64,000 nucleotides of DNA from Amycolatopsis regifaucium. GTDB lineage: Bacteria; Actinomycetota; Actinomycetes; Mycobacteriales; Pseudonocardiaceae. Positions 45,082-52,762 of this stretch are shown here, one piece after another. The notes under the pieces were generated by a model. It was not told the DNA's origin and did not search any database. It worked only from the letters and a program-made list of their open reading frames with translations. Both the position numbers and the translations under genes were made by a program. Positions within the stretch are counted from its first letter, which is position 1. Each line of letters begins with the position of its first letter. The stretch spans positions 1-64,000 of the forward strand of contig NZ_LQCI01000051.1 in NCBI RefSeq assembly GCF_001613935.1, in the 5' to 3' direction.

Positions 45082-46461
45082 CTAGATGCGGGTCCTCAGC
45101 GCCAAAAGGCAGGCCGGGAGCGCGATGAGTGCCACGAAGGCGAAAACCACCCCGTAGACGAGGCCGCCGGAGTAGCCGACGGCGGTACCGACGTTGAAGA
45201 GCGCGCCCGCCGCACCGATCATCACGACGCTGCCGAGTCCCTGGGAGACCTGCATGGCGGCCGAGTAACGCCCCTGGTCCTCCGGGGGGCAGTGGTCGAA
45301 CGCGAGCACGGTGAGACTCGGCAACACCAGCCCCATCCCGAATCCGGCGACGATCAGCGCGACGCTCGCGGTCATCGGTGGCACCACGGCGAGCACGCCG
45401 AGGATCGCGATCAGGCTGGATCCCGCGATCACCACGGAACCGAGCAGGACGAGCTTGTGCCTAGGTACCTCCGACCACGGGTGCCCCTGCAACCAGGCCG
45501 CGCCCGCCCACAGCAACGTGGCGCCGGTGAACGAGATACCGGCGGCGGTGACCGAGATCTGCCGCTGGTTGATCAACATCAACGGGATGTAGGACTCCAG
45601 CGCGAAATAGATACCGGAAGCCAGGCCCCGCAACAGGATCGCCGCGGGAATGCCCCGCACCGCGCGCAGCGTCCCCTCGGGAAGCAGCCGGGGGACACTG
45701 ATCACCAGCGCGATCACGCCGCCGAGCGCGAACAGGACGTGCACCAGGTCGAGCCCCGAAGCACCGAAGTGCAGGATCCCGGCGGCCACCGCGACGATGG
45801 CCGCGGCCCGGACGAGACCCGGCGGTGTCGAGCGCTCTTCGGCGGCGACCGGGCTGAGCCGCCGAAGGAAACCGAGCGGGATCAGCGAGGCGACCGAAAC
45901 CAGGATGGCGAGGCCGAAGAACACCCATCGCCACGACAGCAGTTCGGTGACGATCCCGGCGATCGCCGGACCGATCATCGACGGCACGATCCAGCAGGTG
46001 CTCATCAGCGACAGCGCCTTCGGCCGCAGCTTCGACGGATACGACTGCGCGATGGTGACGTTGAGCCCGACGACCACGACGCTGCTCGCGAAACCCTGCA
46101 CACAGCGCCCGGCGATCAGTTGCCACACCGTCGTCGCGGTCCCGGCGAGCAGCAACCCGGCGAGGAACAGGCCCAGTCCGAGCACCAGCAGCAGCCGGGG
46201 ACCCCGTTTGTCGGCGATCTCCCCCGCCAGGACGCTGCCGAACAGGCTCATCGTGACGAACCCGCCCAGCGCCAGCGCGTACACGGTGAGCCCGTCGAGC
46301 CGGCCGACCGCCACCGGAAGGGTGGTGACCAGCGCCAGCGCGGCGAACCCTTCGAGGAACATCACGGAGGCGAACCCGATCGTGCTCGCCCGGTACTCCT
46401 TGGAGAAGATGCCCACCTTCGCCGGGGTGACGTCCTCCTCCGTCAGCGGCGCGGCGGTCAT
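45082..46461 (-). CDS. MFS exporter of the YcaO-TfuA operon
   Basis: 459 residues from ATG at 46461. It has about twelve to fourteen membrane segments and the MFS motif A (LAGEIADKRGPRLLLVLGL) and the antiporter-style RCVQGFASSVVVVGLNV. Drug-exporter (DHA/EmrB-like) proteins of this type expel natural products. Its ATG overlaps the stop of the 59-residue peptide (ATGA), so transport is coupled to peptide production. It probably exports the final product and gives self-protection. Confidence 0.8.
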   Translation of the reverse strand: MTAAPLTEEDVTPAKVGIFSKEYRASTIGFASVMFLEGFAALALVTTLPVAVGRLDGLTVYALALGGFVTMSLFGSVLAGEIADKRGPRLLLVLGLGLFLAGLLLAGTATTVWQLIAGRCVQGFASSVVVVGLNVTIAQSYPSKLRPKALSLMSTCWIVPSMIGPAIAGIVTELLSWRWVFFGLAILVSVASLIPLGFLRRLSPVAAEERSTPPGLVRAAAIVAVAAGILHFGASGLDLVHVLFALGGVIALVISVPRLLPEGTLRAVRGIPAAILLRGLASGIYFALESYIPLMLINQRQISVTAAGISFTGATLLWAGAAWLQGHPWSEVPRHKLVLLGSVVIAGSSLIAILGVLAVVPPMTASVALIVAGFGMGLVLPSLTVLAFDHCPPEDQGRYSAAMQVSQGLGSVVMIGAAGALFNVGTAVGYSGGLVYGVVFAFVALIALPACLLALRTRI

Positions 46462-46637
46462 TCGATCGACGTCATGATCGTCATGGTCAACGACTCCAGC
46501 GTGCCCTGGACGCCGTCGGACGAGGTCCGCACGGCCTCCAGGAAGCGTTCGAGCTGTTCGGGACTGAACCCGGCCAGCGGGGCGAGCGACGGGTCGACCG
46601 ATCCCTCCGGAAGCGGTCGTGGGACGGGAATGCTCAC
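46458..46637 (-). CDS. 59-residue peptide, candidate RiPP precursor
   Basis: Not long enough for most gene finders. From a GTG overlapping the TfuA stop (GTGA) it reads MSIPVPRPLPEGSVDPSLAP, LAGFSPEQLERFLEAVRTSS, DGVQGTLESLTMTIMTSIE and stops in the ATGA overlap with the exporter gene. The middle is an acidic amphipathic helix (PEQLERFLEAVRTS), as in leader peptides; the end (SLTMTIMTSIE) is short, uncharged except for the last Glu and Thr/Ser/Met/Ile-rich, with no Cys. Placement directly after TfuA and before the exporter fits a precursor. The hydroxyl residues could be glycosylated and the backbone amides thioamidated. It could instead be a small accessory protein. Confidence 0.6.
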   Translation of the reverse strand: MSIPVPRPLPEGSVDPSLAPLAGFSPEQLERFLEAVRTSSDGVQGTLESLTMTIMTSIE

Positions 46638-47329
46638 AGCGCACCTCGGGATTCGACGGTGGTGATCCGCGGTTGTCCGCCCGGATCGAGGAAGTCCCGC
46701 ATCGCCGCGAGCAGCAGCACGGCGTCCTCACGTTTCGTGTCGGGCGCCCCGCCGTCGAAGAAGGCGGCGATCCTGGCGTGCTCGTCCGCCGGGATCTCCC
46801 GGCGCAGCAACAGGAGCACGGTCCGGGTGACGCGTTGCGGGAAGTACAGTTCCTTCGCGATCTCGAGGAACCGCTCCCCCGTTTCCGGGGCGAACGCGCC
46901 TTCCTCGACACCGGCGGCGATGGCGAACCGCAGGTTGACCATCGGTTCGGACAACGCCGAAAGATTTTCTTCGTCGTAGGTGACGGCGACCTCGTCGTCG
47001 GCGTCGATCCGCCCGGAGAAGTACTCCTCGTAGATCTTGCCGACACCGACCATGCCGAACGGCGAACATTCCGCCGCCCGCAAGGCGCCCATACTCGACG
47101 AACCGAACATCGTGACCCCGCGGTCCATCGCCTCGAGCACCTCCTTCGGCGAGATGCACAGGCTCTGCAGGAAACGGCCGTCCACGATGCCGATGGCCTC
47201 GGGCGGCTCCGGCCGGGCCAGCAGTTCGGCGAGATCGCCCCGTTTGACCGGGGGCAGGAACTCGACGTCGAGTTCGGCGGACGCCGCTTCCCGGTCGATG
47301 CTCGGGCCGATGAAAACCACTGCGCGCAT
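46634..47329 (-). CDS. TfuA-like protein, partner of YcaO
   Basis: 231 residues, ATG at 47329. RAVVFIGPSIDREAASAELD, PPVKRGDLAELL, AIGIVDGRFLQSLCISPKEV, TMFGSSSMGALRAAECSPFG and IYEEYFSGRIDADDEVAVTY are the conserved blocks of the TfuA family. TfuA proteins work with YcaO enzymes in replacing backbone amide oxygen by sulfur (thioamide), as known for McrA and for thioviridamide-type peptides. It lies ten bases after the YcaO gene, and the peptide start overlaps its stop. Confidence 0.9.
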   Translation of the reverse strand: MRAVVFIGPSIDREAASAELDVEFLPPVKRGDLAELLARPEPPEAIGIVDGRFLQSLCISPKEVLEAMDRGVTMFGSSSMGALRAAECSPFGMVGVGKIYEEYFSGRIDADDEVAVTYDEENLSALSEPMVNLRFAIAAGVEEGAFAPETGERFLEIAKELYFPQRVTRTVLLLLRREIPADEHARIAAFFDGGAPDTKREDAVLLLAAMRDFLDPGGQPRITTVESRGAL

Positions 47330-47339
47330 GACGGATCTC

Positions 47340-48692
47340 CTAGGCGGGCTTGGAAAGTTCGGCGGCGCGCTTGCGGGCCGACAGTTCGAGCAGGGCGTTG
47401 TTCCACACCGTCGCGCCGCGCGGACCGATCTTGCAGTGGTCGACGGCCCACGATTCGAGCCGGGGCACGATCACCCGCACGACGCTGACCGGGATCCCCG
47501 GCGGCGAGAGATCGACGGCGAGCGCACGCTCGATGCCGGCGGCGCGGATCCGGTCCAGGATCAGCTTGATGTCGGTCATCACGTCGTCGGTGGTCCACGA
47601 CGGGATGTCGTCGAACGCGACCTGCTTGCGCATCGGCTGCCAGGCCCACGCGCCCTTGTCGATGGTCGCCGACCGCTGGACGTGGTTCTGGTACTTGGAC
47701 ACGTTCTCGGTCGGGAGCCGGATGTCTTCGCGCATCGCCTGGATGTCGACGGCCCGGCCCTGCGCGCATTCGGTGATGGCGCGGATCAGCGCCACGTTCG
47801 CGTCGGGATGCGTGCCGAACCCGCCGTGTCCCTGCGACGTGGTCGGGCCGAGGTCTTCGGAGGTGGCGGCGAGGAAGCTCGGGATCTCCAGATCCGAGGT
47901 GATGTGCACGATCCGCATCCGCAGCCCGGCGTCGTGGAACTTGTCCACGAGGGACTTCGCCAGCGGAGGCAGCGATTCCAGGTCCACGTGCGGATGCAGT
48001 TCACGCAGATACGAAGTGATGTGCTCGGGCTGCGGATCGACGAAGATGCCCTTCTCCAGCACCTGGGCGAGCTGGCTGCTCACGAGTTCGGCGTTGGTCA
48101 TCGAATCGCGTTCGATCAGTTCGGTGAGCGCGTGGCAGATGGCCTCTTCGATGCTGTTGCCCGACGCGAGCCCGTTGGTGGAAAGCACCTTGTAGCAAGG
48201 GGGTTCGTGGAACTTCAGTCCGTAGACGGCACACGCCTGCGGGATGAGGACGGACTCTTCGTTCATCAGGTCGTAGGCCTCGACCCACGAGATCGGGAGA
48301 TCGTCACGGTAGTGCGCGGAGAGTTCGGCGTTGTTCTCCCGCGGGTCCAGCACCGTACGGCCCTCGGCGACCAGTTCCGCATAGGACGCGATGACGTCCG
48401 GCCGCACCGGCAGCGCCGCGGAAAACCGCTCGATCGCCTCCATCGCCGCGGACGTCTTCGCGTCGATGTTCCGGAGGCCTTTGCCGTTGTAGACCGAGAT
48501 GATGTCGTTGGATCGGGGCGCGATGGCGTTGTAGACCGGGATGCCGACCCGGTCGAGCCAGGTGATCTCCGCGACCCGGGTGACCCCGGCGCGCCGCAGA
48601 TGCGGCTCGATCCGCGCGTAGGTCTGCTCGGCGGTGAACTCCCGGTGCACCCCGCCGCCCCCGACCTTCGGAACGCTCTTCCTGAGTTTCAT
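47340..48692 (-). CDS. YcaO-domain enzyme (probable thioamide synthase)
   Basis: 450 residues from ATG at 48692. YcaO blocks: ISVYNGKGLRNIDAKTSAAM, EAIERFSAALPV (ATP-binding Glu/Arg), STNGLASGNSIEEAICHALT, ELIERDSMTNAE and ALIRAITECAQGRAVDIQAM. The family phosphorylates backbone amide oxygens with ATP; with a TfuA partner the usual outcome is thioamidation. There is no E1-like cyclodehydratase partner (no azoline pathway) and no lanthionine enzyme nearby, so this differs from thioviridamide clusters. Its start overlaps the previous stop (ATGA). Confidence 0.9.
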   Translation of the reverse strand: MKLRKSVPKVGGGGVHREFTAEQTYARIEPHLRRAGVTRVAEITWLDRVGIPVYNAIAPRSNDIISVYNGKGLRNIDAKTSAAMEAIERFSAALPVRPDVIASYAELVAEGRTVLDPRENNAELSAHYRDDLPISWVEAYDLMNEESVLIPQACAVYGLKFHEPPCYKVLSTNGLASGNSIEEAICHALTELIERDSMTNAELVSSQLAQVLEKGIFVDPQPEHITSYLRELHPHVDLESLPPLAKSLVDKFHDAGLRMRIVHITSDLEIPSFLAATSEDLGPTTSQGHGGFGTHPDANVALIRAITECAQGRAVDIQAMREDIRLPTENVSKYQNHVQRSATIDKGAWAWQPMRKQVAFDDIPSWTTDDVMTDIKLILDRIRAAGIERALAVDLSPPGIPVSVVRVIVPRLESWAVDHCKIGPRGATVWNNALLELSARKRAAELSKPA

Positions 48693-49669
48693 CGCACTCC
48701 CTCGTATCCGGCGTTCGTGGGCACCGCTTCGGCGAGCAGCCGCTTCCATGCCTCGGTTTCGCGCTCCGGATCCACCGAAGCGCGGCGGGCGGCGCACTGC
48801 CGCCGCAACTGCGTGTAAAGCCCGTCGTGGTCACGCTCGGCGGCGTCGAGTACCGCCGCGAGCGCGTCCGTGTCGCCGACGGGGAAATAACCGGCGTAGT
48901 CCTCACCGAGCAACCCGACCGAACCCGGGATGCGGGTCGAGACGATCGGGACACCGGCGGCGAGTGCTTCGGTGACCACGTTCGCACCGCCCTCGTGCAG
49001 CGACGTGAGCACCAGCAGCCGGCTACGGGCGAGGACGGCGAGCGCTTCGGGCCGCGGCAACGGCCCGAGCCACGAATAGCGTGGATTTTCCGCGGACTCG
49101 GCGCGCAGCCGATCGCCGATGTCGTCCTCGCGGACCCCGCCGACGTGGGTCACGGTGACGCGGGACGACGACGGCAGCAGGCGCACCGCCTCGCACAGCC
49201 GAAGTGGGTCCTTGACCGGCCTGGCGTGCGCGAGGAAGGCGATCTCGAACCGGTCCTCGGCGGGTGTCCCGCCGGAGATCGGCGGCATGGACTGCGTGAT
49301 CACCCTGGTGCGGCTCCGCAACCCGGGCGGGACCTGCCGAATTCCTTGCGGCTGAAGGACGACGATGCGCGTCGCATGTTCGAGGAGGGTCAGGTCGACC
49401 CCGCCGGTGACCAGGTCCGGGTAGAGATCGGTGCCGGTCAGCGCGATCACGATCGCGGCGGCCGGGCAGGCGGCGCCGAAGGCCCGGATCGCGGCCTCGC
49501 TCTTGCGGGCGTGCAGTGCGACGAGCAGATCGTGAGTGCCGCCGTCGTAGTCCTGAACCACGCGGACCTCGTGGCCGAGGTGCCGGAACAGGTGCGCCCA
49601 GCGGCGCGCGGTGACGCCGTTGCCGTAGTCGCTGCCCTCCGGGACCGGTCCGGCGACGAGGATCTTCAT
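48689..49669 (-). CDS. SenB-like glycosyltransferase (TIGR04348 type)
   Basis: 326 residues from ATG at 49669, overlapping the previous stop (ATGA). The start MKILVAGPVPEGSDYGNGVT, ARRWAHLFRHLGHEVRVVQD, DLLVALHARKSEAAIRAFG and IALTGTDLYPDL follow the SenB/TIGR04348 pattern; the C-terminal half has the GT-B nucleotide-sugar site (LTSLHEGGANVVTEALAAGV, GYFPVGDTDALAAVLDAAE). SenB in selenoneine clusters joins selenophosphate to a UDP-sugar to make a selenosugar. No SenA or SenC partner is seen, so an S- or O-glycosylating role in this RiPP operon is the better guess. Confidence 0.75.
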   Translation of the reverse strand: MKILVAGPVPEGSDYGNGVTARRWAHLFRHLGHEVRVVQDYDGGTHDLLVALHARKSEAAIRAFGAACPAAAIVIALTGTDLYPDLVTGGVDLTLLEHATRIVVLQPQGIRQVPPGLRSRTRVITQSMPPISGGTPAEDRFEIAFLAHARPVKDPLRLCEAVRLLPSSSRVTVTHVGGVREDDIGDRLRAESAENPRYSWLGPLPRPEALAVLARSRLLVLTSLHEGGANVVTEALAAGVPIVSTRIPGSVGLLGEDYAGYFPVGDTDALAAVLDAAERDHDGLYTQLRRQCAARRASVDPERETEAWKRLLAEAVPTNAGYEGVR

Positions 49670-51300
49670 CGGTCCCATTCCCGGTCGTAGGCCAGCCATT
49701 TCCCGAAGGTACGGACGGCTTCGTCGGCCGGGACGGTGGCGGTCCAGCCGAGTTCGGCCGCGGCGAGGCCGAGTTTCAGCACGGTCGTCTCCGACGATGA
49801 GATGACCGCTTCCGTCGGCACGGATCGAACCGACGCGCAGACGATCTTCGCCAGCTCGCCGCCGGTGAGCGTGGCCGTCGCGATGTCGTACCCCGGGGAG
49901 ACCGGCGCCCCGGTCAGCACCGCGTCGATCGCGCTCGCCAGGTCCCGCACGTCGGTGAACTGGTGCACGCGCTCGGGATCGACCGGCAAGGTCTTACGCG
50001 TCCATGCCAGCTGGATCCACCGCGCCACCTCGGAATCCGCCGGGGTGTGCGGTCCGATCGGCGTCGCGCACCGCAGGACGTGCTCACGCGCGCCGGTGTC
50101 GACGATGACGCAGAAGACGTCACCCGGATCCGGCTCGTCGCCGAGCTGGACGAGACGCGTGGAAGCGGACGCGCTTTCGCCGCTGACGATCTCGTGACCG
50201 AGTTCGGCCAGCAACCCGGCCAGATACCCGGTGAGCGGCGCGTCGGAACCGGTGACCGCGACCTGGAGCGCACTGCCCGCACGCGGACGCCGGGGCCGGG
50301 CCGCCCGTGCCCGTCCCGCGGCGAAGGCCTTGACCGCCACTTCGTGGTGTGAAGCCGTGATCGCCTCGATCTCGGATGCGGTGAGCTGGTCGCAGAGACC
50401 GCCGGGGCCGATGCTCGCGAGCGCGAGATCCAGCGCCTCACCTTCGACGACGTCCACAGAGGACAGTCCCATGGCGAACGCCGTCAGCCAGGTCTGCCAG
50501 GCGCCTTCGGAAAGATCACCGCCCTGCGCGAATTCGGTTCTGCACTCCTGCGGCGAAATCCCCGATCGCCGCAGGAGCCGTTCTGTGCCGAGGTATTCCC
50601 AGTGCCCGCCTGCCCGTACGGCACATTCCGACGTGACGTGCTTGTGAAAGGGGATCACCTCGTGTTCGGCGACCGCGCCGTCCACGGCCGTCGGCGCGAC
50701 ACCGGAGAAGCAGGAAGAACGCCGGAGCCCGTGCGCGTCATTACCGGCGACACTGGGCAGACCGGAATGCTCGACGGTATTCGGCACGGCGATGCGGATC
50801 GGCATCCCGACGGCCTTCAGATACCGGAACATGAGCACGTCGCACGGCCAGCCCTCCGGATGCGCGTCGGCGTAGGGCGCGTAACCGCGAGCGACCGCCG
50901 CGGGCAACATCATGGCGACACAGGGCGCGTATTCATTGACCGCGGTCGCCCAGCAGGCACCGGCGGCGGCCGCCATCCGAACGGCCGCGCCGTTGCGGGA
51001 ATTCCAGTTGGCGTAGAAGGCGATGGCGTCCCCGGGCAGTCTCGCGGCCGCTTTTCGCGCGTGTTCGAAGAAGCCGTCCGCGAGCTGGACGTCGTCCTGC
51101 AGCACGAGAAAGTGAGTGGCATCCTCCGGAACGCTGCTCCAGGCGAGTCTCGCCGTCCGCAACGCCGTAGGTGGCCCGTCCGGATCGGGGTCCAGGACCA
51201 CGCGCAGCGCACCGGCGGGGTCGAGCCGCGCGAGTTCCTCCGCGGCCGCCTCGCGCCTGGGATGCGCCATCACGGCGCCGCTGAGCCGTACCTCGGTCAT
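49666..51300 (-). CDS. Glycosyltransferase fused to a degenerate SDR/epimerase domain
   Basis: 544 residues, first gene of the operon. Residues about 1-210 look like a GT-A-type transferase: THFLVLQDDVQLADGFFEHA (DD motif), NEYAPCVAMMLPAAVA, PEGWPCDVLMFRYLKAVGMP and PNTVEHSGLPSVAGN. Residues about 335-544 resemble the NAD-binding and C-terminal parts of an SDR epimerase (LQVAVTGSDAPLTGYLAGLL, RVHQFTDVRDLASAIDAVL, LGWTATVPADEAVRTF), but the YxxxK active site is absent. The middle is helical and unknown. It probably adds a sugar to the peptide or to the sugar made by the next enzyme. Confidence 0.7.
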   Translation of the reverse strand: MTEVRLSGAVMAHPRREAAAEELARLDPAGALRVVLDPDPDGPPTALRTARLAWSSVPEDATHFLVLQDDVQLADGFFEHARKAAARLPGDAIAFYANWNSRNGAAVRMAAAAGACWATAVNEYAPCVAMMLPAAVARGYAPYADAHPEGWPCDVLMFRYLKAVGMPIRIAVPNTVEHSGLPSVAGNDAHGLRRSSCFSGVAPTAVDGAVAEHEVIPFHKHVTSECAVRAGGHWEYLGTERLLRRSGISPQECRTEFAQGGDLSEGAWQTWLTAFAMGLSSVDVVEGEALDLALASIGPGGLCDQLTASEIEAITASHHEVAVKAFAAGRARAARPRRPRAGSALQVAVTGSDAPLTGYLAGLLAELGHEIVSGESASASTRLVQLGDEPDPGDVFCVIVDTGAREHVLRCATPIGPHTPADSEVARWIQLAWTRKTLPVDPERVHQFTDVRDLASAIDAVLTGAPVSPGYDIATATLTGGELAKIVCASVRSVPTEAVISSSETTVLKLGLAAAELGWTATVPADEAVRTFGKWLAYDREWDR

Positions 51301-51497
51301 CGATAACCCCCACCGTCTTTTACGGGCACCGGAAAAGTGTGCCAGCGCCGATAAACCCTGCTCATCTCCGTGGATGCGAGTAGGACGGAATGGTGAAGTT
51401 CTCCTCGATTGCCACCCTTTTCCTCACCCGGGATGGATGAGGTTTTCACGGGTAACCTCGGTAGCAGAGCACATCACCGAGTAGAATGGGCGGCGCG

Positions 51498-51902
51498 ATG
51501 ACGGAAATCCTGTTCGTGTGCGTGCACAACGCGAGCCGGTCGCAAATGGCGGCCGCCCTGCTGAAGCATCACGGATTCGGCAGGGTCACCGTACGGTCCG
51601 CGGGCTGCGACCCGGCGGAGAAGATCAACCCGCTCGTGGCCGGTGCCCTGGCGGAATGGGACGTCGACATTTCGGCGGAGGTACCGAGTCAGGTCACCTA
51701 CGCGGACGTCGAGGCCGCGGACATCGTGATCACCATGGGCTGCCGGACCTACCCGGTCGCCGAGGGAACGCGGTACGTCGAGTGGGTCGTCCCCGACCCG
51801 GAGACCGAAGGGGTCTCCGGCATCCGGCCGTTACGGGACGATATGGACCGCCGCGTGCGGGAACTACTGGCGTCCCTCGTGGACGCTCCGGTGCCCGGCT
51901 AG
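51498..51902 (+). CDS. ArsC-like low-molecular-weight phosphatase/arsenate reductase
   Basis: 134 residues; ATG at 51498, with another in-frame ATG at 51486. The P-loop is VCVHNASRSQMAAALLKHHG (CX5R type), then DVDISAEVPSQVTYADVEAA, DIVITMGCRTYPVAEGTRY and DPETEGVSGIRPLRDDMDRR, the actinomycete ArsC layout in which the Cys reduces arsenate. Divergent from the RiPP operon; no arsenic-pump gene is next to it. Confidence 0.8.
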   Translation: MTEILFVCVHNASRSQMAAALLKHHGFGRVTVRSAGCDPAEKINPLVAGALAEWDVDISAEVPSQVTYADVEAADIVITMGCRTYPVAEGTRYVEWVVPDPETEGVSGIRPLRDDMDRRVRELLASLVDAPVPG

Positions 51903-52097
51903 CGGCCGGATCCGGACGGTCGTCGCGCAAGTCCCGGTGGTGAACGTGCTGCCGGACGCTTCGGAGCGGCACGCCGAGGGTCGACGTCCGCGACACCCCC
52001 GCGAAACTTTTTTCCCGGAGGTGTCGATTCGCGTCGGGCGCGTTCGTAGCCAGGGTGAGAGGCCGGCGACGGGCCGGCCGCGCCTGAGGAGAGTGCC

Positions 52098-52667
52098 ATG
52101 ACCGTCCCCTACACCTTCGACATCTTCTGCAGCCTCGACGGCTTCGGTTCGCACAGCGGCGACTGGGGCGGCTACTGGGGCAAGCAAGGCCCTGAGCTGC
52201 TCGAACGTCGCCTGTCGCTGTACGACGAGCCGCAGCGGATGGTGTTCGGGGCGGCTACGGCTTCCCTCAACGCGCAGATGCTGTCTTCGCTCGGCCCGGA
52301 GTCACTCGACCCTTGGGTCACCCGGATGCGGGCCCTTCCGGCGACGGTCGTGTCGAACACGCTGCGAGAGCTCGACTGGCCGGACGCGACCATTGTGAGC
52401 GGCGACGCCGTCGACGTCATCGCCCGGCTCAAGGAGGAGTCCGACCTGCCCCTGCGTTCGCACGGCAGCCTGTCGTTGAACCGGACGCTGATGGCCGCCG
52501 GTCTGGTCGACCGCGTCCAGGTGACGATCTTCCCCGTCCTGACCGGTCAGACCGGCGAGCGCCCGATCTTCCAGGGCGCGGCCGACTTCGACCTCGACCT
52601 GCTCGAAAGCCGGACGCTCGACGGCCGCACCCAGGAGCTGATCTACCGGCCCGTCCGGCACGGCTGA
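52098..52667 (+). CDS. RibD C-terminal/DHFR-like reductase
   Basis: 189 residues, ATG at 52098 with GAGGAG upstream. YTFDIFCSLDGFGSHSGDWG, MVFGAATASLNAQML, VVSNTLRELDWPDATIVSGD, SHGSLSLNRTLMAAGLVDRV and VTIFPVLTGQTGERPIFQGA are the typical blocks of this family in actinomycetes. NADPH-dependent reduction of an unknown small molecule is likely. Ends before a long inverted repeat. Confidence 0.8.
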   Translation: MTVPYTFDIFCSLDGFGSHSGDWGGYWGKQGPELLERRLSLYDEPQRMVFGAATASLNAQMLSSLGPESLDPWVTRMRALPATVVSNTLRELDWPDATIVSGDAVDVIARLKEESDLPLRSHGSLSLNRTLMAAGLVDRVQVTIFPVLTGQTGERPIFQGAADFDLDLLESRTLDGRTQELIYRPVRHG

Positions 52668-52675
52668 AACCTTTG

Positions 52676-52755
52676 GTGAGTGATTCGGGTCGTTCTACTC
52701 AAGGGTGTTCTAGGTACCTAAAAGAGGTTTCGCTCTAACGACTCGAATCACTCAC
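52676..52755. terminator. Long inverted repeat between convergent genes, bidirectional terminator or MITE-like element
   Basis: Arms 52676-52694 (GTGAGTGATTCGGGTCGTT) and 52737-52755 (AACGACTCGAATCACTCAC) pair over 19 bases with one mismatch. The 42-base loop holds a perfect palindrome TAGGTACCTA (52711-52720). It sits between the RibD-like gene (+) and the MFS gene (-). Confidence 0.65.
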
Positions 52756-52762
52756 GACAGTC

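Noticed and set aside
44296..46665. 789-codon plus-strand frame
   Set aside because: Antisense of the dehydrogenase, exporter and peptide genes, which have clear family motifs on the minus strand.
45082..47769. 895-codon minus-strand frame including the MFS
   Set aside because: Only the part from 46461 has transporter sequence; the rest is an out-of-frame read through the peptide, TfuA and YcaO genes.
47037..48818. 593-codon plus-strand frame
   Set aside because: Antisense of YcaO and TfuA.
43813..51300. Thioviridamide-type or lanthipeptide cluster
   Set aside because: No Lan-type enzyme, no decarboxylase and no Cys/Ser-rich core; only the YcaO/TfuA pair is shared.
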